Program-made: the position numbers and the translations under genes
Notes under the pieces: generated by a model
Database searches by the model: none
Told to the model about the DNA's origin: nothing
Seen by the model: the letters and a program-made list of their open reading frames with translations, nothing else
Part shown: one piece after another, positions 1 to 14,500 of the stretch
Layout of the letters: every line of letters begins with the position of its first letter
Position numbering within the stretch: position 1 is the first letter of the stretch
DNA from: Cyclina sinensis
Lineage: Eukaryota > Mollusca > Bivalvia > Venerida > Veneridae
Length of the DNA: 64,000 nt
Direction of reading: 5' to 3'
Assembly: GCA_012932295.1 (NCBI GenBank)
Contig: JAAONU010000013.1
Location: 9,698,821 to 9,762,820 of the forward strand

Positions 1-2378
1 TTGACATATTTATTTGACCATGTTGACCTTGACTGCTGAATGGTCCTCTGCTCAAAGGTCAAAGCACCACTTTGGGGGCATTGTCATCTTACAGTGACAG
101 TTCTTGATAGGAAATAAAGTAGAATAAATAAATTAAGAGTGCTGTTTATGGAAAGCCATGGTAAAGAAGTGAGACAAGAGTTTTATAAAACATGTTCAGC
201 ATAAGAGAGATTTTGCATTTTCATGCTTTGATCTGTTTACGTTTAGTAACCATAAGATGTTATAGATGGCTTCTTATTACAAGTTTTGAGAGAAGTCTGA
301 AATGAAAAGTTGATGCGTAATTCCATGAGAGATCCATTAAGTATTGTAAGTATTTACAAGATGTATGACTCGTTTGGTCAACTCTTTTGAACACAATAAA
401 GTTATAGTAAGTTAATTACTTTCAGTTAACAACCAATTGGCAGTTATAACTTGAACAATACTTGACAGGGTTGAAAACTTCTACTATCCAAATAATGATT
501 TTAAACAGTGCATTTTATTGTTATACTCATTTTATTGCTACTTACAGAAAGGTGTTAACATACAAATAATGTCTCAATCACTAGAGAAATGTGGAATGGA
601 TTTTCCACATATTTGGACAGATAAAGAAATACTTTTTCAAACTGTACAGGTGGTATCAAGATTAGTTCAATTACTTTGACATTGTTATCATTTTAATGTT
701 ACAACAACCTACACTTTATCATAATCTTTTTTTCCTTAAGAGTTATTACCGAAAATAGGACATTCAGTTCTTTTTTTTTGATGTTTTCATTGTAGTACTT
801 TTTTTCTGAACAGTCAAATGTTATAAGAAACTGTTGGATGAAGACTCCGGCTTTTGTGATTTGAAAGTTTTTTTTGCATAGTTATTGCCCTTTGTTAAAT
901 TTTACTTAATTGTGCTTCTGTGCACAACTCATTCTACAATAGCCTCCAATGATGTTCACCAAACTTTCATAGAATGATTATTATCCAAGTGCCACAGTGC
1001 ATATTATCAGGTTTATATGATTTGATTACTTTTGGCATAATTTTTGCCCTTTGTTAAATTTTACTTAATACTGCTTCTGTGCACAACTTCTAAATTTCTA
1101 TGCAATTTTCACCAATCATTCACAGAATGATCATTATCAAGTGCCGCAGCTCATATAATCTGGCTTTTGCGATCTGATCATTTTTAGCAAAGTTATCACC
1201 TTTCATTTAATTTTACTTAATATTGCTTCTGTGTGCAACTCCTACAATTTTATACAGTGTTCAACTGGAGCATAAACGTCCGAAAGTTTAAAGGTAAGAA
1301 ACTGTTTCGAAACACTTTTTCTGTAGAAGACATGTGATGACCTATGGGTACAAAACACAAGATCAGTATCGATTGAAACACATTAGTTTTGGAAATTTAT
1401 AAATCTTACCAGCCATGCAAATAGGTAAAGGACATATAATAGTCTTACCCCTGAGTACTTTGTTTAGGTCACAAATTGCAAAAAATTTTGGCACACATGA
1501 TCAAGGTAACATCCACTTATAACCTACCATGACTGTGACCATTGCCAAGTTTCAAGGGCATTCATGTTGGTGATACATTTCTAGTTAACTAATAATAAAC
1601 TAGTAATTACTCATGAATAAAGTTTTCCCTGAAGCCAGTTTGCCTCATGAAACCAGTTTAAAGAATATACATTGATACAATAACTTGATGTAAGATTGCT
1701 TCAAGAGTCACGAGCTGTCTGTGTCAAACTCATCACTTTGGAGCTTCTCGGATGTAAAATATGGGATTGTTGTTAAAGCTTCCAGGAACTTTGATGTTTA
1801 TGACACTGACTACCTATATTAGTTGTTGCCGATCTTTTTCTCAGATTTCAGGAGATTATTGTACATAAGTTGGCACAGCAATTATAATTAAACAAAAAGA
1901 GTTTGAAGTGTAATATCCAAACCTTGAAATGTGTAGCTTTTACAAAAAATCATAAACTTAGTGCTTATGAACGACTCACGGCTGTAGCCTTGATGCTTGT
2001 ACAGTCATTTTTTATGTAATATGCAGTGTGGAATATAAATCTGTACTCAAAAGTCTTCTCATAACACATATTTCACTTTTCTAGACAAATACTTATCAAC
2101 CCGATAGACGAGACACAAATTCTTTAGAACACTATACATGTACACTGATATAGACAAACACTTGTTGCCTAAATAATCACACCAATAGATACAAATGATT
2201 TTAAGTCAGCTATATACTTGTACCTAGGCAAGTAATCATAAATCAAGTCACATATACAGACACAAATCTTATACTTGTTTCTAGATAGAAATATACAATA
2301 AAATATGTTTAAATAATCAATTTTCCTATCTAGATATACTCAAGCTGAATCTAGTATGTAGACAAATACAAATAAAAG
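1..2378. other. 3' flank of FBLN1, no gene seen
   Basis: AT-rich sequence beyond the fibulin stop codon. The first part must hold the D-form 3'UTR. Apart from the ~155-bp tandem repeat at 835-1290, I see no coding segment or RNA gene. Confidence 0.5.
835..1290 (+). repeat. Tandem repeat, about 3 copies of ~155 bp
   Basis: The block TTTGTTAAATTTTACTTAA followed by GCTTCTGTG(T/C)(G/A)CAAC recurs near 890, 1049 and 1205, spaced 153-159 bp, with decay between copies. Confidence 0.75.
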
Positions 2379-2524
2379 TCAATACTTGTGTCTAGACACA
2401 AAAAGTCTTAAATGAGCATTGTGAGCACTAAGCAACTTGTTGCCGATATAGCTTCTGTTTTCCAGCCGCAGCATGACTCGGTGATCTCTTGGACCTATGA
2501 TTGGCTTCACCAGACGAAAGGAGG
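2379..2524 (-). CDS. FBLN1: FBLN1 terminal exon, second half of D-type C-terminal domain
   Basis: 48 codons including TGA at 2379-2381. [20 protein letters not shown] then ends [13 protein letters not shown], corresponding to the vertebrate D-form ending (RPIVGPFHAVLKLEM ... NVHIFVSEYWF). Acceptor TATTTTCAG. The exon is too short and too late in the gene to be seen without joining it to 3340-3593. Confidence 0.87.
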
Positions 2525-5500
2525 CTGAAAATAAAGAGGAAAACTATGAAAATGATGTACAGATAATGGTCAACAGAAGGAGTTAATACACAATTTAATA
2601 CTCGTACATAGAAACATCATTATTTTAATTATGGACGACAGTGTAAAAATAATGCGTCAGTGGCACAGTGAATTTAGGCAGTTATGACCATGCATGAATA
2701 ACTTTATAGAAAGAAAGCTGAAAACTATCAACAGTCTAAAATGGGCTCTCTAAGTAATGTATCAGTAAAACTACAGCCAGAAATCTACCATTGAAATGTC
2801 TTGACTTTAGATCTGCTTTTGTTGTACAGAATATATTTAAAGTTCTAAGCCCCAGTTTCTCAAATATATTTAAGTACAAAAAAGTCATTAATTTAAATGA
2901 TTCTTTTTCATTTGTATTGATTCAAAGATATTCAAAGTTTTCCAGAATCAAAACTGGGTGATTTATGTATTCTTTTAAAAAGGTAATCATTTTTTTTTAC
3001 AGAAAATATGAAATTATGAAGTATATTTAAGTTACTACTCAATATTAAACTTACTACACAAATACATTTTTCTGCTAGAACTGTTAAAGTTTGCCATTTC
3101 ACAGTTTTATGACTTTAATCTGTTAAAAACAGGGGACCTCCTAGGCTAATATGTGGAAAGAAGTAATTCATGTATGAAGGGAATGATTCGATTAAAATAA
3201 AAAACTCGATCACATAAAGTTTTTCAAGAAACGCGAAGCTGTAAGTATGAATAGAACTTTGGAAGAATAAATATTTTATTTTTGTAAGCAGTTATAATTT
3301 CCTAAAATTTGTTTTCTCAATTATTGCTGTCCTAAATACCTGTATCTCCTTCCACTTGTGTGTCAAACAACAGCTCCTCATTTCCGCTGACTATATGCAG
3401 GAACATCTGGGGTATGAGGATGAAGCCCTGAGCTGTTATGTTTAGAAGAACTGCTGGCTGCTCTACTTTTGGAATTGATGGTAAAGAGAAAAACTCATAA
3501 GAAACAGACGTCGTTTCATTGTGCTGGCAAAGGATATCATACGGTGAGCAAAACTTCCGGCACAAAATCGAGTCTGACTCCACTTGGACATCACTGGCAA
3601 TATAACAGTGCATAGGTTTTTACAGACATATAATTATGCTTGTGTGTGTGTGTGTGTGTGTGTAAGGTTTTTTATGATATCTGGTATGGATTTTGACAGC
3701 ATTATAGTTATGAAGAGGAGTTTATCTAACACTTTTACTAGGTAGTTCCAATCTCAGACCCATCCTTGCTGAAAAATAGCCAATTTTCTGACAGCAAACT
3801 GCAACTCAAAACAGTAAGGTCTGCAGAGGAGCTAAAGCATATAATCATTAGTGTGAGATAACAGATTTAAACATTTGAACCAATATTCAACACAAATAGT
3901 CCACTGAATTTCCTTTTTGAAGGTAAAGTAAGAATATACTGGTAAACATAGCTATTTTCAATGATGGAGCAGATTTGTACCCCGTTTATCATAGGCAAAA
4001 CAGATCAAGAATTCTAGTCTTGTTAATGTAATTTATTATACAAAATGCATGTTTCAAACTGCTTGTAATATCTTTACAATACATAATATCAGTTGTAGTA
4101 AATATCCAAAGAGATAATTTTTTACATTTACATTTACAAATAGTGCACTTACTGATAAGAAAATACAGGTTTTGAAAATATCTTTTCCTTCACATTAAGG
4201 TATGGTAGCACTGACATTTATGGTAAGGGCAAAATTATACCAAGCTTTATGTTATTTTGTTCAGAAGTAGAGATAGCCGAGTGATACAAATATTTCCATA
4301 TATAACACGTGATTTTAATAACACAAAAACAGGAATGCTCTATACAATTAATATCACTGCTATGTTGCTTTAAGCATTCATGGTTATTGTTCAGCAAGTC
4401 ACAACATGCACTAGTCATTTACATCTGTTATGTCCTCTATGTGTTGATACACACACTTTAAAATGAATAATACATGCGTATAAAAATAGAGTAAGACAAA
4501 CAGTGAATGTACAAATATTGCTCTTCAGAATGTAAATGTACTGGTAGTCCATGAAATCTATAGCATCATTTTGTTCATTGTGTAATGTCTTTACTACCAG
4601 CAAGTGAGACATATATCTGTTTTTTTCTCTCAATTATTGCATGTAGTATTTACATGATAAAAGGAATATTTCAGAAGTATGATGATAATGGGCAAGGTTG
4701 ACGATAGTTTTGTAGTTTTGCTGTCACATGGGACCAGTAAATATGACGATAAAATAATATGAGAATCTTATCTTAATCTTTAATAAAGTGATAAAGAAGC
4801 ACAATACTGTAAATGTTAATTTTAATTTCTTTTACAGCATCAAACATGTTGCTAAAAGTAAGCTAGGTATTTCTGGATTATCCCTCGTACAAAACTAACT
4901 TCAATTTTTAAGACTGCAAGATCCTCATATGTATAAAAAAATCCTTTTGCACTTTATTTTCTGTTAACTTTTATACATCGGCCAGACCCTGTATTCTAAT
5001 TTTGATTCGATATATTTGCTTTTCATGATTCCAAAAATACATTATACATGACTTCTTCAACTTACTTTCACTTGCTTTTTGATACATTAACTTAAAGACT
5101 GGTGTGTTCTCTTTACAATGAAAGTCAATACAGTTAACATTTCTCACAATGTTTTCTAGAGTTGTGACCAATACTCTTGTGGAAGGAATGTGACCATTAC
5201 TCTTGTGGAAGGGATGTGACCAGTGACCATTACTCTTGTGGAAGGGATGTGACCATTACTCTTGTGGAAGGGATGTGACCATAACTCTTGCGGAAGGGAT
5301 GTAACCATAACTCTTGTGGAAGGGATGTGACCATTACTCCTGTGGAAGGGATGTGACCATTACTCTTGTGGAAGGGATGTGACCATTACTCTTGTGGAAG
5401 GGATGTGACCATTACTCTTGTGGAAGGGATGTGACCATAACTCTTGTGGAAGGGATGTGACCATAACTCTTGTGGAAGGGATGTGACCATAACTCTTGTT

Positions 5501-8500
5501 GAAGGGATGTGACCATTACTCTTGTGGAAAGGATGTGACCATAACTCTTGTGGAAGGGATGTGACCATTACACTTGTGGAAGGGATGTGACCATTACTCT
5601 TGTGGAAGGGAGGAATGATTATTTACACCTGTAGAAAACTTTCAATAGGATATATTTACATGAACTTAAAGAGTTTTGATCTTCACTCTGTTTAAGGGCT
5701 TTGCAATGCTTTGTACTGTAACAACATTACCTCCAATCAAAATACAGCCATACTAACTTGTTACAGTCAAAAAGCAAATTTTTTGCAAAATTCCATCTTT
5801 GAAACAAACTTATGAAAATTCTCAAACACATTTGTATGGTAACTTTTACTTTCAGAATGGCCCTCAATGCTTCTCTAAAATAAAGAAAAAATTCAGCAAA
5901 ACTTAACATTAAAACTCCATTCACACACACAACTGTTCTGTAACAATGATTTTGTTGGAATTAAAATCTACTACTTTAGGTTTCTATTTTGTTTATATGT
6001 AAATGATTTTGCAGATGTATCTGAACATCTCAATTCTCAAAGTAAGACTGGACATCAATGAAGTCCAACAGAATATGTACTTGTTTTTTTTCTTTTGTGT
6101 TACATAATCCTGTCCGAGGTTACATACAAGTAGATTTTTGAGATGGCATAGCCTGTGTATCCACTGTAAAGGTCTGTTATTTTCATGGTTAACATCAGTT
6201 CAACATCCTGCGGACCTTCAATACGATTTAACAACTGCACAACAGCATTACTTCTGCCGACATTAAGATCAAAATCAGCCCGTCTGACTGGTGTCACAGA
6301 AGAAAGCCCTGTGTATGTATTTGTTACATTGAGGTACCAGTCAAACTTCTTCTTTGTAGCATACGGTCCTGACATGGAGAACAAGTCAGTTGGGACTTTG
6401 ACATTGGTTGGGAAAGTCAGGAAGTTGTAGGAAAGAGAAAGCGGGGCCGTCAAGCATTCCTGGTCTCCTTGACGACAAGTGAAGCTGAGGCGTTTACATC
6501 GCACACTACAAAATAAAGAAATGAAAATATTAGAATCTGCTTTGAACCAAAAAGAGATAAACAAATATACTAAATTTCTCATAATAAAAGTACAAATGGA
6601 TTTTACTGAACATTAAATAATAGCATGAGGCAACAAAAACAAAACATATTGCATCAGAATAGGGTGATTTTCAGATAAGACTGAAATGAAACTAGCAAAA
6701 ATAAGACAGGAAGCCGGAATTAAAAAAAATAAGTTATTCAGAAATAATTATGAAAGGAGGTCTTTATACTGTTATATACTGAATGGTCATATTTTTTTAA
6801 AGTACCCTTGACAAAAGCTTTTTATCCCCTCCCAAAATGAAATTTACAGCAGATTTCTAAAGATTTTCATTTCCAAAGTTTCAAAAAGCAAGCTTGGGAC
6901 TACAAAAAAGCTACTTGTATCTATCTGAAGCAAAGGATTTCTCACAACTTATTTCAAACTATTTATGCTGTAAAATAAGCCATGCGTCTACAGCTTGATC
7001 AATGTGGCTTACACGCATAACAATCACAGAGATTTTCTTACCTGTTCCTACGTGGACCAAGAGCTGACCTAGAGAATCCTGAGGGGCATGTAACCCTGGG
7101 GCACCTGTGGCTCCCCCTTGTGTTAAAGCACATGACATCTTCACCACCACCACAACGATCTGTACCTTCTTGACACTCATCAATATCTAAAAACATTTGA
7201 ATGACATTTGTTCACTATTAATCAGTATATTGTTGGAACTTATGAAAGTATGAAGAGAGGTGTCTATGACTCTATGTCGCAGTCAGCTTCTTAAAACCTA
7301 GTGTATAATCCCTAAAAAAACTATTTCCAATCATCGTGTGAACATAAGCCACACTGATTTATAAATCTCCTCTAAAATCTTACTTAAATTTGTATAAAAA
7401 TGTCTTATACAGTGTATAAGCCACACACATTTTCCCCCACTGTGACATGCCAAGCAAAAAAGACCTATGATTGTGATATTATCTGGGTTTTCTTGAAAGA
7501 TATTTCAATAATTTTAATAATTTTCATGGAAGTCTCGAGAAAAAATGGCTGTGAATGAAAATCTGAAGACAAAGTATGTTATAACCATAGAGGACTGAAA
7601 TTTTATTAATTCAAACCTTCTTTTATAGAAAAATAACTTAAGAAATAAAAAAAAACCATTTAGATTCAAGATAATAGAATGTATATTTTACACTTATTTC
7701 AGGATATATTAAATACATATACAGCAATATAAACCAAAGATATAATACAGCATTTTGTTATTTGCCTGTAAAATTGATTCAAGAAGGTTAGTTGAAATGT
7801 TTACCTTGACAAGAGCGACCGTTACCCATAATCCTCCAGCCAGATGGACAAGAACACATGTAAGAACCTGGAGTATTGATACAGTTGCCTGCACACACTC
7901 CAGGACCATTGTATAGTCTGCATTCATCAATGTCTGAAAGACAGAATATTGCTTTTAGCCTTTCCTTTCAGTTTTTCTTTTCTATTCTTAATAGACATAC
8001 AAACTGACCAACCAGTCAACTGACTGATCAACCAGCTAACCAGATGACTGATTATTCTACATATTTATGGCCAACTGACTGTTCTATAGATTTATTATGG
8101 CCAACCGACTGTTTAAAAAATCTGTTATGGCCAGCTGACTGTCCTATAAATCCATTATGGCCAACTCACAGTTCTATAGATTTATTTTGGCCAAATGACC
8201 ATTCTTTAGATTCATTATGGCCAAATGACTGTTCTATAGATTTATTATGGCCAACTGACTGTTCTATAAATCTATCATGGCCAACTGACTGTTCTATAAA
8301 TTTATAATTGTTAACTGAATGTTCTATATATTTAAATTAATGATGGTCAACGGACTGTTCTAAAGATCGATCATGGTTAACTGACTGTTCTACAGAGTTA
8401 TTACGGTCAAGTTTTTTTTTTCTAAAACAAACTTTAAGGTACTTCCTTACCAATACAAGTCCTTCCATCAGCTGCCAGTTTATAGCCACTTTCACAAGTA

Positions 8501-11500
8501 CAAACGTAAGAGCCAACAAGATTTGTACAGCCCTGTGTACAGACAGTTGGGTCCTCACATTCATTTATATCTGTAATAAATGAAAATATGTATGAAAGTT
8601 ACCACACTGATTATCAGACAGTCTATTTGATATTTAATGCTCCTCAACATGTTTTCAGTAAAATATATATTTTAGTAAGGAATATGAGCTAAAATATCTT
8701 CCAAAGCACAAAGCTATCTTTCATCCCTATGAAAATAATGGGTGAAGCTTCTAACACTGTTAAGTGAAATAACTTAAACTCTTGACAATCTGACCAAATG
8801 GTATTCATGCACCAATGCCGTTCCCCCTCCAAAAGTAACACGATCATAATGAAAGCTAAGCTACTGCAACCAAGATTTTACTTAGAAATTAAAATAAATC
8901 AAAATGAAATAGAGATCATTGGCCATTCAATTTAAATGAAGGCTGAGAAGATTCCATTTATTCCATAAAACTTGATTTCAAATTGGCTTCAATCCATATG
9001 GTTCACTGACTTTGTACTTCAACTGAAACCCAAGAACTGGTGCTATGACCTAATAACAACTACCAACTCCAGACACTGTGGAGAAATTAAAAGTTTGGTA
9101 GCATTAAATAAGTAATTACCAATAGTCTAGTAATTAGTAATTGTCAGATTTCTTCACATTAAGCATTATAATTCATGTCGGGTTTGAATCTTCTACTATA
9201 ATCTTTTTCAAGTATATCTGGCAGGTCACTTTACCGATACATCTCTGGTCATCAATCTGCTCAAATCCTGGGTCACACACACATCTAAAACTTCCCGGTG
9301 TGTTTTCACAAACTGCATTACTGGGACATACATTACCATACTGACATTCATTTTTGTCTGAAAGAAAACAAGTAAATTAATAAGTAAAATGTTTTTTAAC
9401 TGAGCACTCCATGAAACGTCACAGTATATTGGTAACCAAAATTCATACACGAGTACTCACCAAAATTTTAAAAAAGTACCACTTTATTTTTTTATTGAAG
9501 AGATATTTCTAAATTGAAGAAACACTCAAACCTAATACATATAATCCAAACAGCTTTTCAAAGGTGCTAAAATTATGTGGTTAATTGACAATGGTAGCGA
9601 GGCAATCAAGACTATGACATGCTCCCGTCGATATTCCAAGAGACTGGCTGCTACTGATTGGAGAATTCCAAATGAAACTTTGTAAATTTCAAGTGAATGT
9701 TTGGTTCGGTTTCTATAAGAGAGTGAAGTGTCAAAGCAGTATCAAACTTGTTAACCACTGCTTTTCATTTATGTTTACAACAAATCATGCATATATTTGT
9801 GTGCAAAATCTAAGGTATCTGGATGCTCTGAAAATTACTAGGAAATCTTCCATTTCCTCAATCAAAAGAATGACAGAGTACATATATATTAAAATTGGTG
9901 CACATTGCCATCCCTACTTTTTTGGTTAAGACACTTTTCTTACGTAAAACATTAACCTTTCATTTTTACCCTACTTGAAAGTAGCATGTTTCAGACTTAT
10001 AATCTGTGACAATGCTATAAAGCATATTCTAGGCTAACCTCTGAATTATAACAAGCCCAAAGTATGGTTCAAACCTTAGATCTCACTGTCCAGTCATATG
10101 CCATACACCTTTAGGTCTCATACAAGATAAAGAAAATCTTACCATTACATTCAAGGCATATGGAAATATGGGAATATTCAAGAAAACTCTCAAGATTGTA
10201 AGCTTAGTTCTACTAGATATGTCAGATAAGATTGTAAGCTTAGTTCTACTAGATATGTCAGATAAGATTGTAAGCTTAGTTCTACTAGATATGTCAGATG
10301 TCACTATCTATTATTTGTATTCACTTTCTGGTAGTCCAGTCCTGTTATTGATATAAGCTTCCAAGTTAATTTTCTTCCCTTCGCCTACCATGGTTTACAT
10401 GTAACTTTCCTCAGCACTTAAGAGATTATTTCTTACCTTCACACTGTCCACTTACACTTCGCCTATACCCCTGTGGACATGAACAGATGTAACTTCCTGC
10501 TCTATTTATACATTCTGCCATACCTCTACAGTCATGTGTCCCTGCTGTACACTCGTCAATATCTGATAAACAGAAACAACATTTCCGTTAGTGCCTATAC
10601 TGTTCATGCAATATCATTTAACAAGATTAAAATTTAAATACCGGTATGAGCAAAGATCTCAGTGAGAATTTTACTGAAATTGACTATTTACATCAAACAC
10701 AAGATAAATGCAAACAAAGCTTTGAATTTCTGCTCAATTTAAACAGAGCTGAAAAAGAGAGCTTTCTAACTTGAAATACATATATATATATATTTTCACT
10801 AACTTTGCTAAACATGAAACACTGATGTTACAATGGGCAACCAGTGACTGAAACAACCTAACCACTTACTGCTGGTCAAGCCAAGTTCTGACAAGTCCCT
10901 TATGTTATAAGTCTATAAACTATGAAATGTAATGCACAACAAACGTCTATACTAACGCTTTCAAAAAGGAGAATACTAAAAAACACTCTTTTTATACAAA
11001 AGATTAACTGCTTGCAAATATTGACCAGTAATCACAGTTTTTTTCTGGTAACAACATAAAAGTTAACCTAAGGTCTGCCCTTATAACATGCAGTGTAAAC
11101 ATACCAACACAAGTTTGTCCACTTGTATCGACCTCATAGCCTGGTCTACATTGCATGGAGTTTATACACCTGTATGAACCATAGGAATTCTGGCAGGTCT
11201 GGTAACTCCTGCAAGGATTTACTCCATCCTCACATTCATTTACATCTGAAAGATAAAACATTGACTTAAATATTCTTTAAATACATTTGTAAAGAGCAGG
11301 ATAAAAAATAATCCTTTACCACAATTTTGATATTTAAACCAATCTTTAAAGCAAATGGGCTGACGATGCATAAAAAGTAAATATTTATACATATAAACTT
11401 CTGGCTGTAGATTCGAAGAACATACCTAAACTATGTTACTGTTTCATTTTTTGTTACAGAAACACATCATAATATAAAGTTTTTCACGATTTTATCAGTA

Positions 11501-14500
11501 AAACATTTAATACCCCAGTCACAGGATAGATACTTTGTTTATACAGTTAATTTTGACAATTGTAAAGTGCATTCCACAGTGGCTCAGTGGTCTAGGTTTC
11601 TGCTCCTAATTTTACTGACCTGAACGGCATGGGTTTGAATCATGTCGAAATCAAATTCTTTTTTCTTCAGTTTTCATAATATATAGAGGCATAAAATCAT
11701 GTGGTTTTTTCATAGTATATTAACTTTACTTTAATTTCAGAGAAAAACATTTTTTAGTTAAATTCTGCTAGTCAGTCGCTTTAATATAATATATATTGAA
11801 AGAACAGTAGTCAAAGGGCAGAGAACAAGACCTCCTGTTCAGGAGGTTGTCAATGACTCTACACATTCTGGACTTTAGGTTTGAGCACCGGTTTGAACCC
11901 AGGGACAAGACTTTAAGCTGATAGCTATAAGTTGTGATAACTTGTTTCCCAATTGATATAAAATAAATAATGTACATTCCACACTGTTCAGATTCTATAG
12001 TTCAATTCTTTTAAAAGTACTATTTCATTTCAAATTCATTTTTTGTACATTGTTGAAAAATGATATCGATTGCATGAACAGCCCTAATTTTTACCAGCGC
12101 TGACCTACCTACACATAGGCCACTGCTGTCAGGCCTAAATCCACTGGAACACTCAAATCTCTCACATTGGCTTGTGGCAGAATTGAATCTGAAACCATCT
12201 GGGCACCGTTTGGGATTGCACCGGAATGATCCCTCAATGTTGAAACACTCATATCCTGTCCCACAGTTGTGCGTTCTGAGAGCACATTCATCCTGATCTA
12301 AAAATGGAAAATTTCTTTAAAGCGAAAGTCAATACATACCTTAACTGACTATTTTCCAATCCCTTTTCTAACCTTTGTTCTAACATGGCCTTGTCAAGAA
12401 GTCTTGATATTAAAACACATGCATCATGATATAAAAACAATGTCCACATTTCATATTGAAGCACTTATCAAAAAAAGAAAAAGAAAAAGACTTGCCTGTT
12501 AAAACAACACAGATAATATACAAACTATTTCAGAATGTAAAACTCCCCTTTCATACTAACTGTTGATGAAGAAAATCTTTGATAAACACCTATACCTCTA
12601 CATTCCTGTGTTTGCTCATCTAGGGTCCAACCAGTGCCACATGGGGTTATGCGACGACAGGCAAATGAACCTATAGTATTTTCACACCTCTGAGAGGACG
12701 TACAGGTGTCCATTCTTCTAGCACACTCATCAATGTCTGCAATCAAAATGTAAATATAAAATACATATAAATAAAAGGACAAAATATAGAAGGCTTGGCA
12801 CAAAAATGAACCAAGTATGATTGAGTTATGTATACTTTGCACAAAGCCTTTGCTATGATGCTGGAGTTATCTTGAGAAAACTTACCATAATCTAAGTTTT
12901 GGAGTTTCCCCTTAAGTCATCAATGAAAACAAATGAATACTTAAAGAATTCAGAAGCCTATATCTAGCTTTGAGTTTATCATGACTTAAAATCCTCTTTA
13001 CTGTGTCATTTCATTTCTTAAAATCATCATGATCATACTTCCTTGAAATTAAGACAATAGTTCATATTGCAAATCAAGGAGTAGGTGCAAAAATACATGA
13101 AACAAGAGGGAGATACCATAGTCTAACACTGCAACCTCTAAGTACAATGCATGTTATCAAGGAAATAAATCAATCTTGCTTTTTTAAATGAATCATGATC
13201 ATTGAATAGGACTAAAAAGCAGAGCAAAGTGTAAAGAACATGTAACTTTCAAAAAATTTATAGTCCTTGGAACTATATTGCTAAAAGAACTATTATCACA
13301 ATGATATAAAAAGGTAAAAAAAGCTGTAGGCTATCAAAAGAAATCTTTAATATAGTTGTCACTACTGTGTAAATAACATTAAAGTATTTAAAGCAAACTC
13401 AAAGAATTTTCACTTTTCAGTACTTTCACAAGACAGCCCTTGCCTAAGTGCTTGCTTCAAGACAGCTTCTACAGCACCTGTCTCAATACAGCTTCTACAG
13501 CACCTGTCTCAATACAGCTTCTACAGCACCTGTCTCAATACAGCTTCTACAGCAGCTTCTATAGCACCTGCCTCAAGGCAGCTTCTACAGCCCTTGCCTA
13601 TGTGCTTGCTTCAAGACAGCTTCTACAGCACCTGCCTAAAGACAGCTTCTACAGCACCTGTCTCAAGACAGCTTCTACAGCACCTGTCTCAAGACAGCTT
13701 CTACAGCACCTGTCTCAAGACAGCTTCTACAGCACCTGTCACAAGACAGCTTCTACAGGAACTGCCACTAGACAGCTTCTATAGCGCCTGCCTGAAGACA
13801 GCATCTACAGCACCTGACACAAAACAGCTTTTACAGCACCTGTCACAAGACAGCTTCTACAGCACCTGCCACAAAAAAGATTCTGCTGCACCTGTCACAA
13901 GACAGCTTCTACAGCAGTTGCCATAAAACAGCTTCTACAGCACCTCCCACAATATTGCTTCCAGGCACTGAAGACTGTTTAGCAGAAGTTGCTGTAAAAG
14001 CTATCTTGTTGCAATTGCTTTAGAATCTGTCTTGTTGCAATTTCTGTATAAGCTGTTTTATGGCAACTGCTGTAGAAGCTGTCTCAGCACCTCCAACAAT
14101 ATTGCTTCTACAGCAATTGCAACAAAAAAGCTTCTAAAGCAATTACAACAAGGCAGCTTCTAAAGCAATTGCAACAAGACAGCTTATACAGCACCTCCAA
14201 CAATATTGCCTCTACAGCAATTGCAACAAAACAACTTCTAAAGCAACTGCAACAAAACAGCTTCTACAGCACCTCCCACAATATTGCTTCTACAGCAATT
14301 GCAACAAAACAGCTTCTAAAGCAATTGCAACAAGACAGCTTCTACAGCACCTCCTACAATATTGCTTCTACAGTAATTGCAACAAAACAGCTTCTAAAGC
14401 AATTGCAACAAGACAGCTTCTACAGCACCTCCCACAATATTGCTTCCAGGCACTGAAGACTGTTTAGTAGAAGTTGCTGCAGAAGCTATCTTGTTGCAAT

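Noticed and set aside
6185..6430. Plus-strand open frame opposite the FBLN1 C-type exon
   Set aside because: It is the antisense shadow of a well-supported exon.
10780..10800. (AT)n run considered as a promoter element
   Set aside because: A short microsatellite in an FBLN1 intron with no transcript start or gene nearby on either strand.
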